A stretch of DNA of 64,000 bases from Centroberyx gerrardi (Eukaryota > Chordata > Actinopteri > Beryciformes > Berycidae): contig NC_135999.1 in NCBI RefSeq assembly GCF_048128805.1, forward strand, positions 25,505,659 through 25,569,658. The letters run 5' to 3'. The position numbers and the translations under genes are program-made. Under the pieces are notes generated by a model. That model saw nothing but the letters and a program-made list of their open reading frames with translations. It did no database searches and was not told where the DNA came from. Each line of letters opens with the position of its first letter. Within the stretch, counting starts at the first letter, position 1. This document shows, piece after piece, positions 23,901-31,700 of this stretch.

Positions 23901-25076
23901 CACACATTTTCTCCTCTTCTTCTTTCTTCGGGTGCTATACATCTATATATATATATATAGTAGGTCTTTGCCCCTTGATTTCTAAAATAAAACAACAGAA
24001 CATAAGATCCGCACACAAAAATGCTCCAGTATGAAGAATTAAACAAAGAAATTATGTTTCGAGCAAGTAGCTCTTCCTCAGACTTACAGGAAGAGCTACT
24101 TAAACGCTTTTATTAAAATCTTCATACGGGAGCATTTTCGTGTGCGGATCTTGTGTTGTATTTCACTTAATATTTTCTTTGATCCAGCACCTATCTTTTG
24201 GATGTGCGTGTCTTTCTTTTGATTAAAATAAAACAACAGCACACAAAAAAATTGTTACATAGTCCATTTTGTCATCATTTCGAACCAAGTCAAGCACAAA
24301 AGTCGTAAATACAAGCTTTTGATGAGCACTTGAAAGCAGCAATAGTTTTGTGGTTCCTGGCTTTAGGAGAGAGGCGTCCATGCCCAAAGGTGGAAGTAAC
24401 TAATTACTCAAATTACTGTAATTGAGTAGCTTTTTGCGTACTTGTACTTTTCGTCATTTTCAGTCATTTTACTTTTACTTAAGTACATTTGTACATTGTA
24501 CTTCACTACATTTTAAATCACATTCACTACAGAGTACAGATTTTGTAGCTCTCCATAAGCATCAGAAACTGGACAGTCAAAGAGAACAGTAATCTGGCTT
24601 TACTTTGTGCGCTTTATTTTGTAGTTTCCAAATTCTCAAATGACAGGAATCTAGTTTGAACTCTGTCCTCTCATCCTTTTTTCAATTGCATGGAAAAGAT
24701 CACACGCAACAATGTTCTCTTTTCTAATAGCTACTTTTTACTTTTACTTCAGTTGTACCAGTACTTTTACTCCTACTTCAGTGAAATATCAGCAAAGTAA
24801 CAATACTTCTACATGAGTAGGACGTCCTAGTACTCTTTCCACCACTGTCCATGCACATAAATATTGACTAGACTGTTCCAGAACACAGGAATAACATACA
24901 GGAATCGAGTTGTGTTCCCCTTTAACGTGGTTCCCTTCCATGTTTGAGTAACCTGTGTTAAACTGTATGACTTGATGCCTTCAGGGAGTGCAGCTCTGCC
25001 GCTAGAACCAGGAAGACTTCTTATTGCCTCGGTGTTAGCTGCAGCCTTCTTCCTGCCATCTACAACTCATCTGTAA
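5375..25076 (+). CDS. GPI-anchored copper-only superoxide dismutase repeat protein (10 coding exons)
   Basis: Coding exons: 5375-5414, 7327-9412, 10105-10204, 12720-12797, 13263-13367, 14559-14691, 15710-15824, 19902-20026, 23393-23473, 24985-25076. All have GT/AG borders and matching phases, giving 984 residues. Seen: an N-terminal signal peptide, about six SOD-like domains, many N-glycosylation sequons, a module with a Cys pair, and a C-terminal GPI-type hydrophobic tail. Domains 3, 4 and 5 each have an HxH pair, a GHWNPF or GHFNPF motif, a Glu-x-Gly-Asp motif, VIH, and an Arg a few residues later. These are the copper ligands and active-site Arg of the extracellular copper-only SOD class; the electrostatic loop is very short and the zinc histidines are absent. 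Known for the class: superoxide disproportionation at the cell surface using extracellular copper. Inferred: this protein is a multi-headed ecto-SOD. No mammalian symbol is assigned. Confidence 0.87.
6551..6735. repeat. Interspersed retroelement tail (non-LTR type)
   Basis: Contains gatccctgtggggaaatta, a phrase common at the 3' ends of fish non-LTR elements, in the first intron of the SOD-repeat gene. A second stretch with similar phrasing (ctttattgtcctggttgggaaattt) follows at 7015-7300, just before exon 2. Confidence 0.35.
7015..7300. repeat. Interspersed retroelement-like sequence before exon 2
   Basis: It opens with tandem caatcagt units, then carries the motif atctttattgtcctggttgg and repeated agtacaagtac and aaacatataa units. 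It stops a few bases before the exon 2 splice acceptor. Class assigned from motif resemblance only. Confidence 0.3.
7335..8036 (+). other. Two degenerate N-terminal SOD-like domains (residues about 17-250)
   Basis: This part of exon 2 has the spacing and beta-strand-like pattern of the later repeats but no copper ligands. The segment around [12 protein letters not shown] aligns by eye with [14 protein letters not shown] of domain 5, with the metal His replaced by Ser. A second unit follows, ending near KCAQI, where active copies have a Cys after the catalytic Arg. I infer non-catalytic SOD folds; the exact border between the two units is uncertain. Confidence 0.6.
8052..8501 (+). other. Copper-only SOD domain 3, active-site residues intact
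   Basis: Residues about 256-405. Copper ligands are H295 and H297 (YHVHQF), H320 (GGHWNPF) and H387 (VIH). E345 and D348 sit in the motif YELGDLS, where Cu/Zn enzymes have a zinc His and Asp; this Glu/Asp pair three apart is the hallmark of copper-only SODs. R393 follows H387 after only five residues, so the electrostatic loop is almost absent. Predicted catalytically competent. Confidence 0.85.
8514..8996 (+). other. Copper-only SOD domain 4, active-site residues intact
   Basis: Residues about 410-570. Copper ligands are H455 and H457 (WHIHTY), H478 (GGHWNPF) and H551 (VIH). E504 and D507 lie in CEVGDLS, and R559 is the likely active-site Arg. An acidic SESDDDEG insertion after the first ligand pair is not present in domains 3 and 5. 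Predicted catalytically competent. Confidence 0.83.
9018..9412 (+). other. Copper-only SOD domain 5, active-site residues intact
   Basis: Residues about 578-712; the last few are encoded by the next exon at 10105. Copper ligands are H616 and H618 (YHVHIL), H638 (MGHFNPF) and H703 (VIH). E661 and D664 lie in YEAGDIS. The active-site Arg R709 is split by the intron (AG at 9411-9412, A at 10105) and is followed by MQCANI, matching the Cys-bearing end of the other domains. Confidence 0.83.
9457..9491. repeat. TG microsatellite after exon 2 donor
   Basis: Near-perfect TG run beginning shortly after the donor at 9413, followed by a GA-rich stretch. Confidence 0.9.
10047..10084. repeat. TG microsatellite upstream of exon 3 acceptor
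   Basis: TG run that ends 20 bp before the acceptor AG at 10103-10104 of the SOD-repeat gene. Confidence 0.9.
11164..11640. mobile_element. Foldback element with ggtttg target duplication
   Basis: A 477-bp element in intron 3 of the SOD-repeat gene. The ends tacggaagccc and ggcttctgta are inverted repeats that extend inward (attgaggacat, cattcata, tgttttcccat on both sides). The interior repeats palindromic units like ttatctcaagataatgac. Flanks at 11158-11163 and 11641-11646 are both ggtttg, consistent with a 6-bp target duplication. No coding capacity. Confidence 0.7.
11836..12065. repeat. Dispersed repeat family R1, copy A
   Basis: Shares ordered blocks (cttttcagga, gggtttc, catgtaatccttcaa, gaaaatcac, gttatgaggtt) with segments near 32755-32972 and 39148-39365, in the same orientation. 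Non-coding; class unknown. Confidence 0.6.
12813..12848. repeat. CA microsatellite after exon 4 donor
   Basis: CA run starting 15 bp downstream of the donor at 12798 of the SOD-repeat gene. Confidence 0.9.
13000..13041. repeat. TG microsatellite
   Basis: TG run in intron 4 of the SOD-repeat gene; a complementary CA run lies about 120 bp downstream, so the two could pair in the transcript. Confidence 0.9.
13161..13197. repeat. CA microsatellite
   Basis: CA run about 65 bp upstream of exon 5, complementary to the TG run at 13000-13041. Confidence 0.9.
13397..13424. repeat. Poly(C) tract of 28 bases
   Basis: An uninterrupted C run 30 bp after the exon 5 donor. On the minus strand it is a G run, able in principle to form a G-quadruplex. 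Length may be affected by assembly. Confidence 0.9.
13598..13720. repeat. Purine-rich minisatellite
   Basis: Degenerate units built from gagggatgaa and aggggtcgag repeat several times in intron 5 of the SOD-repeat gene. Confidence 0.6.
14938..14979. repeat. CA microsatellite
   Basis: CA run in intron 6 of the SOD-repeat gene. Confidence 0.9.
17174..18417. mobile_element. Solo-LTR-like insertion inside the LINE
   Basis: A 1244-bp segment starts TGTGATCATAGG and ends CCCTGTTACA, the TG...CA ends of a retroviral-type LTR. It is flanked by catg at 17170-17173 and 18418-18421. Removing it restores the host LINE reading around VHAF. TATA-like sequences are present inside. There are no internal gag or pol reading frames, so a solo LTR is the simplest reading; an unrelated non-coding element is the alternative. 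Confidence 0.7.
18764..18847. repeat. 42-bp tandem duplication
   Basis: Two copies of a unit beginning agttttttagaaaagctttt, in the 3' part of the L2-like fragment. Confidence 0.9.
20143..20527. mobile_element. hAT-like non-autonomous element (gatggga family)
   Basis: A 385-bp element whose ends are inverted repeats, taaggatgggacgata and tatcgtcccatcccta. Flanks are ctttccac (20135-20142) and ctttcata (20528-20535), a decayed 8-bp duplication (6 of 8). It lies in the intron after exon 8 of the SOD-repeat gene. Confidence 0.7.
20977..21519. mobile_element. hAT-like non-autonomous element (cagtggtgg family), copy 1
   Basis: A 543-bp element with a degenerate left end caagggtgg and right end ccaccactg. 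Flanks gccagatc (20969-20976) and gccagacc (21520-21527) match at 7 of 8 positions. The interior is rich in acttttacttaagtac phrases and is clearly homologous to the copy at 24385-24847. Confidence 0.75.
22510..22990. mobile_element. hAT-like non-autonomous element (cagaggtgg family)
   Basis: A 481-bp element starting cagaggtggggagtcgagtc and ending ggtcacacttctg, with gacttgagacttgactt repeats inside. Flanks gtgtgcat (22502-22509) and gtatgcat (22991-22998) match at 7 of 8 positions. Confidence 0.75.
23999..24223. mobile_element. Hairpin-containing insertion with 16-bp direct repeats
   Basis: A 225-bp segment is flanked by two perfect copies of taaaataaaacaacag (23983-23998 and 24224-24239). 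Inside, a 31-bp arm (24006-24036) pairs with 24120-24150 with two mismatches. A second perfect 13-bp stem (24066-24078 with 24088-24100, nine-base loop) sits between them. Long direct repeats suggest insertion by reverse transcription, but the hairpin is unlike a usual SINE. Confidence 0.6.
24385..24847. mobile_element. hAT-like non-autonomous element (cagtggtgg family), copy 2
   Basis: A 463-bp element with ends caaaggtgg and ccaccactg. Flanks tccatgcc (24377-24384) and tccatgca (24848-24855) match at 7 of 8 positions. Same family and orientation as the copy at 20977-21519, in the intron just before the last exon of the SOD-repeat gene. Confidence 0.75.
24985..25076 (+). other. GPI-attachment signal and stop (last coding exon)
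   Basis: The final exon encodes small residues (GSAA), a short spacer (LPLEPGR), then a hydrophobic run [14 protein letters not shown] and seven more residues to the TAA stop. This is the usual layout of a GPI signal, with the omega site probably in the Ser/Gly/Ala cluster. A single C-terminal transmembrane helix is the alternative, but there is no cytoplasmic tail. Confidence 0.75.
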
Positions 25077-25555
25077 CAGATTCAACCATGCCATGCATCA
25101 CCAACTGGGGAAACTCCTCATACACTATCAAACTGTGAATATGTTTATGAAATGTAGCCCACAAAGTGATATGATGGTCATAGAATCTGCTTCATTATCA
25201 AGCAAATAATAACTGTGTCTCTTGGTACAATTTTTGTCAACCAATCCAATTCTTGTCAGTTTGCGGTTCGATTTTTTTAATTTTTATTTTTTTTCACACC
25301 TGTAAATATGTCATTATATATATACATGCTATACATGCTATTAACTGTGACAGAAAATGTTGAACATAGCCTAGCTAGAAACTTCATTCTTCCACAACAG
25401 ATGTTACTTACAGATTATATCTATTTGCACTGTTCAGTATAGGTGGTTGGATTTATCGCTGTACATTTTCCAATATTTTTTTCTTTATGCATTTGCACTG
25501 ACCATATTTCCATGTCAACTTTAATTTTGTGTAAATATATCTGGAAAATCATGTG

Positions 25556-25561
25556 AATAAA
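25556..25561 (+). promoter_or_regulatory. Poly(A) signal of the SOD-repeat gene
   Basis: AATAAA lies 480 bp after the stop codon on the coding strand and is followed by an AT-rich stretch. It is the first canonical hexamer I see after the last exon. Confidence 0.55.
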
Positions 25562-26249
25562 ATATTATAATATTTGTATTATAATCTTATATTGTATTTA
25601 TGCGGAAAATCTGTCTTTACTGGGCTTTAATTCCACACAATCTCACCAGATAAATACATGTCTGTAGGCTACAGTACAGTAAGAGTAGCCTACAGTAATC
25701 ATGCAATATATTTTAAGGGGTAGCCTACTATACAAATATCACAACAAAACTATGAACTTTACCCTCTAGGAATGTTACAGGAAAATTATTGTGATGCCAT
25801 AAGACATAAAAAATAACTTAAATCACAGTAATGCCACTTCAAACTCACTATTGAATACCACTGATACACTGCAAATCCCTATAGAAATATTATAATGATA
25901 GCATAATAGGTAAAGTACGTTAAATTCATTATAAACTCACTATTGAATATGGCATACATCGGAATTATACAGGATTACTGTAGTGATATGTCGTTAGTAA
26001 TATGTCTACTTGGAATATTCAATGAAAAGAGGCGAGTCTGGATCCCTCTGCGTCCACTGGAAGAAACTGCAGTCACGTGACCAGAAACGTCAACGACGAA
26101 ATGGCAGCCTCCTGTTTTGTAAATTGACACAAGGTCCAGCTGGCAAAAACAGTCTTTTTAACGCAAGAATCACATTTTTGAGGCAAAACGACCGGGTGTG
26201 TATGCAATATTACGACCATTGCGTGTAAGGAAACTTTTCGGTGAGCTTA

Positions 26250-27085
26250 AAAAACAACAAAAAAACTGTAATATCGCGCGGCGCTGCGAGCGAGTCGAGG
26301 GATGTTGACTGTTTTCAAATGAGGGAAACGTTGGTCATCCCACGCCTGTTTGTGTAACGTATTCTCCATTGTAGCACGGCGGTGGCAAAGGCGTGTACCG
26401 AGAGCCATAAAATTGGGGAAATAATTTAGAAACTTTACAAATATCTTAACGGCGTGCTGCCACACCCACTACTAAAATCAACTGCGACACAATGAATGAA
26501 TTACCGAGAGTGTTATTGTGTTGTGGCCCGTTGAAAACGGTGATATTTGAATTAAAATATGTCGCCCGGCCAGCCGTACCCTTCCACAGACATGTGTAGT
26601 TGTGTTTCTTTTTACAGAATAACAATGGTTCAGATTTTCTTTTCATATATAAGTAGTAGATATTGAATGCGAGTGACCCAGGCTGATGCCAACTTGTAAA
26701 CAACAATCGCATGCGGAGCGTTAGCCAATGGGTGAGCTCATCGATGAGGAATTCAGCAACACTATTGGTTGCTTCGTGGGAGCCGTTATTTACACCCGAT
26801 GGTACTCAAACTAGCGGATTTATAAGCTTGTCACATTCAGGTTTAGGACAGCCTTTCAGTTTGTTTTAGGAAAGCTATTGTAGTGGAAATAGGTCACTGA
26901 CTCGCCCGCTCCAGTCATTACTGTTTCCTTTTAATATTTAACCATGGCTCTTGTGTCAGACTTTGCTTCATCAGCATGTTAATGCAGGTTAAAGATCCAG
27001 GTGTAGGCTGTGACTTTGAGCTCCACGTTACACCACAGCTAGGCTACAGTCAGTCACTGTCCAGCCACAGTCACTTGAAGTCAGC
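26250..27085 (+). promoter_or_regulatory. Promoter and 5' UTR region of xpnpep1
   Basis: CpG-bearing sequence (about 26270-26290 and 26560-26580) precedes a CCAAT box at about 26724-26730 and an inverted CCAAT (attgg) at 26763-26767. A TATA-like tttataag lies at about 26818-26825. The stretch between the stop of the SOD-repeat gene and the xpnpep1 start has no other exon that I can support. Confidence 0.5.
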
Positions 27086-28029
27086 ATGGGCTCCCTAGAG
27101 TCAGGTAATCTCATGATAATTACTACATGGGTTTTAGAATAACAGTGATGAAATGCCTCGGTGCATGTTGCGCAGACAGCTGGGCTGTCTTTGGTTGAAA
27201 TTGGTGTTTTTGGAGATTGAGTAGATTCCCTGCAGGTCAGTATTGCCTAGGTGCAACTTTGTCTGCACTTGTCCAATCCGCACAGGTTTCAGCTTGTTTA
27301 GATTTTGGACAAGCTCACTTTGGAGCTGCTATTGTTTTATTGCATGCAAGGATATTGTAACTCTGTTATGAAAATGTCTGTAGATTAATATAATGTCATG
27401 CACATAATTCCAATGTAGTCCGTGGTGCATAGACCAATTATGTCAATAGAAGAATAACAGGTCCATACTCATATGTATTATTTTAACTCATATTTAATTC
27501 ACACATTTGTCGACAAACGTTTTGCCCTGCGTGGCAAATGCATATGAGTGCAGACCTGTGATTCTTCTATTGAAAAGGGCTGTAGGAATTGCATTTATTT
27601 ATATGTTACATATTTGTTTACTGTGTCTTGTTCCGTCTTCATTCAGACACAGCCATGTCTCCAAAGATCACCGTGGAGCTGCTCAGACAGCTTCGCCTGG
27701 CCATGAGGAATTGTAAATACTTCTCTGAGCCCATACAGGCCTACATCGTCCCCTCCGGAGACGCTCACCAGGTGAGTGACACCACACACACACACACACA
27801 CTACTACAACTGTTACTATCACATCTTCCTGTGTGTGTCTCGACTCACCTCTTATCATAAAATGCACTGTCAATGTGTTCATCTGACCTTCAGAATAAAT
27901 TGTACCCCCAGGCTGTTCCTTCCTTTCTCCCTCTGCATGTACAAGTCGTGATGTGAGAAGAGCGGCAAAGGTGGCAATTAAAATGTCTGACTGGTTGATG
28001 GCCACTTTACACTGATTGTTAATGAAGTT

Positions 28030-28067
<38 letters not shown>

Positions 28068-28719
28068 TCTCTCTCCCTCTCTCTGTCTCTCTCAGAGTGA
28101 ATACATTGCACCATGTGACTGCAGACGTGAATTCATCTGTGGATTTAATGGCTCTGCAGGTGCGTTGAATGTGTGTGTGTGTGTGTGTGTGTGTCAAAAG
28201 TCACCCCAAGTTCAATTCTCAGTTGTATAGAAGCCAAGGTGTAATTTCCTTTGTGGAAAAACCAAGAACAACATGATGGTAAACCAGTTGGCAGGAGGTT
28301 CTTCTGTTATTGGATTCTGCCTTTCTGACACGAACATCATGAAATTTAGGGCAGAAATGACTCCTAGTCTGCCTGTAAGCGTGTCACTGATACATTGGGA
28401 AACTTTGTAGAAACTCTGACGGGTAATAGTGACCAAAGAGTCTATTCTTAGCATTGCCGATGTAATTACATAGGAGCATTATCAGGAAGGAACATAGGAA
28501 CATTATGTGTTCTTACCAGGAAATGACTGAATAACTTTTGACCCTGTGTCTTACTGTGTAGCTCGTTGCTGGGAGCGTTGACAGTCTGCATGGTGCAGAA
28601 AAACTGCGTAGTGTGTAGTGTATCACCACCCCAATATCAATTAACTTGCATATTTTGGAGGGAAGAAAAAGAAAAACAAGGACTTTAATCCATTATACAA
28701 GCTGGAATGCATTAGTGAT

Positions 28720-28753
<34 letters not shown>

Positions 28754-31700
28754 GTGATGTGCTCTCTCCTGTAGGTACGGCCATTGTAACGGAGCAGCAT
28801 GCTGCCATGTGGACAGACGGCCGCTATTTCCTCCAGGCCAGCCAGCAGATGGACAACAACTGGACCCTCATGAAGATGGGTGAGGCCCAGCTTCCTTTTT
28901 AGTCTGTGATTTGCATATGGAAGTAAATCTTCCACCTCTTACTGATGTGATTGAAAGCACATTTTGTCAAACACTGATCTTTTTTTTTTAAGGTATCATG
29001 GGCATTTATGGGATACATTTTTAAATGATAGGACTTGCAGGACAAAACGATTAGCCTCAGATTCAATAGTAACTGACAACACACAGTCTGATATTCTTAG
29101 ATTTAGTTCAGTCTTCACACACAACACAAATATTAACACAGTACCTGTAGCATCACAATGTTATCAAAGCCCTGATGTTTATGCATGAAACACAGCTAGA
29201 CTCTGCATCAGAAGCTTTTCACCTAATTTGAGAATAAAAAAAGCCTCAAATTCCATATTTTGGCATGTTTTTTCTTTACATCCAAATTGGGTCTTTAAGG
29301 CAGAAAACATAAACCTTTAAAAAGATATATACCACAGCGGTGTGAGTCAGAATGACACGTGTTGCTCTGTGTGTTTTTCACATGTAGGGCTGAAGGAGAC
29401 GCCCACGCAGGAGGACTGGCTGATCAGCGTCCTGCCAGAAAACTCCAAAGTGGGAGTGGACCCTTGGATCATAGCTGCTGGTTGGTCGCAAAAAACACAC
29501 CTGCCAATATTCAGCATTACACATCCAAACATACAGTACACCACTATACAGTTTAACATCAACAGAATTTATACAGGTGTGTGTTGCTTTACCTTAGACA
29601 CTGCAGACCAGGCTGATCCTTAAAAAGTCTTAAAATCTTAACAAAGCATTAAAATGTCTTAAATACAGTTATTTTCTCACCATGCAGTGTTTTTTTGCGC
29701 TGCATGCCCACTTTTAGGTTCATGCAGAAAAAGTTTATTCATACAAATGCAAAACTGTTTACTAAACATGTTTATTACACAATATTGGGCTTCATTTCCT
29801 TAACTTCTTAAATTCCTGCTGTCCTCTGTTTGTGCCTGTTTATAGTTTCAGAAGTGTCATTAGCTATTTCAGCTATTTTAACTTTATTTTGTTTAAGCAT
29901 TAAAAAGGTCTTAAAATTCTTAAAAGTGGCTTTCTGAAGCCTGCAGATACCCTGGTTGACATTTACAATTACACTCATTGATAATTATGTGATACTTTAT
30001 TGATCCCCATAGGGATGTTCTCACGTCAATCTTGTTCTTAAGATTGTGATGATATTGTCTTCTTACCAGTATCCATGCATCTGAACATTGTCTCTGATGT
30101 TGTGTATCAGACCAGTGGAAGAACATGTCGAAGGCCCTGACCAGCGCGGGCCACTCTCTGGTGGCGGTGCAGGACAACCTGATCGATGCGGTGTGGGACG
30201 ACCGTCCTGCCAGACCTAGCACCCAGCTCATCACCCTGGGATTAGACTACACCGGTCAGTGTACCGCTGGATTCATGAAAATACACTGTTATTTCATAGT
30301 GACTTATTAGGGTGTTGTTTAATGATGTACTGTAGTAATCCTGATATATTTAAGACATACAACGTGACTTTTATGTTAGACATTTGCTTCTTATCTGGAT
30401 TATATTTCTAATACTTTTGCTTGTGTTTTGACTTACTACTGGTGGTTGCTATATGTTCCTTTGCCATATGTGATCACTACATGTTGAGTTAGACTTTCTC
30501 TTGTCTACCAGGTTTGACAGAATATAGTGTACATGTGCAGGTTTTTTCGTAGGAAATGATTCACTCAGTAACACAGACTGCTGTCTTCCTACAGGAATGT
30601 CCTGGCAAGACAAGATCACCACGCTGCGAGCCAAGATGACGGAGAGGAAAATCACCTGGTTTGTTGCCACGGCGCTGGACGAGATTGCATGTATGGTTGA
30701 TATTTCAGGAATAGTGAATAGTGTAATTACCTCCGCCAAGGAGGTTATGTTTTCACCCATTTTATTCTATCTGACTTTCTGTCTGTCATCAAGTTACCTC
30801 TAAAAATGGGGAAACAGATTTCCACAGAATGTTTTTTGTGTGAACAGATAGGCCTTGTGCCAAGCAACAATTGATTAGATTGTGGTGACGATCTGGATCT
30901 GGGATTTCCGGCATTAGACAATTATCATTCTTTACCCATAACTATGAAACAAACAGACATAGAGACTTCATTCCCCTAAGCGTATGATTGCAGGGTCAAG
31001 ACATTAATTGCACGTAAAATTTAAGTGATGATGTGCCTTGTAGTTGATGTACAGAGTTGATCACAGGAGGTTTTACTTGGAGTAGCATTTTTAATTATTG
31101 CTATATGAAAAGAAGTTGTGTGTTGGCCTGTCTATCAGAAAGCTGCAGCCCCACCCACTGTGTCACCACAGTTACATAAGTCAGTGATGATACCTGATCA
31201 CGATCCAAGGACCCCAGGCTGCTCGGATGTCCCTCTAGATGCCTGTTTAAGCACCTTGTTAACCCGGCCTAATGAGCTCTTGTGGCTGATTGTTAGGCCT
31301 AAGAGTTTGTTAATTAGAATAATGCTGATTTTGATTGTCATCAGGTCACTTTTGACAAGAGGGCTCCAGTGGGGTTTAAATTGAAGGGGATTTGCTCAGA
31401 TGAGGAGAGTGAGAGTCTAATAATAACAGTGATACTTAACACCAACCAATTTGGACTGAGGTTTCGGATGAGACATAAGTGAATTGGATTTAAAGGTACT
31501 AAATATACAAATGTTACTATACTGTATGCCACCGTCAAATTAAGTTTGATAGCGACAGTTGCCGCTACGCTCTGTAACCCCTCAACAGAATTTATTGTTT
31601 ACCCTCTTGGCTGCTTTTGATATGTCCATTAAACACTACACTTAAAATAAGATTTAAAGTAATAATCCACAACATTGCAGATTTTATATTTGCCATTTGT

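Noticed and set aside
27643..28197. 184-codon antisense frame across xpnpep1 exons 2-3
   Set aside because: Its composition follows the CT and TG repeats and the antisense of true exons.
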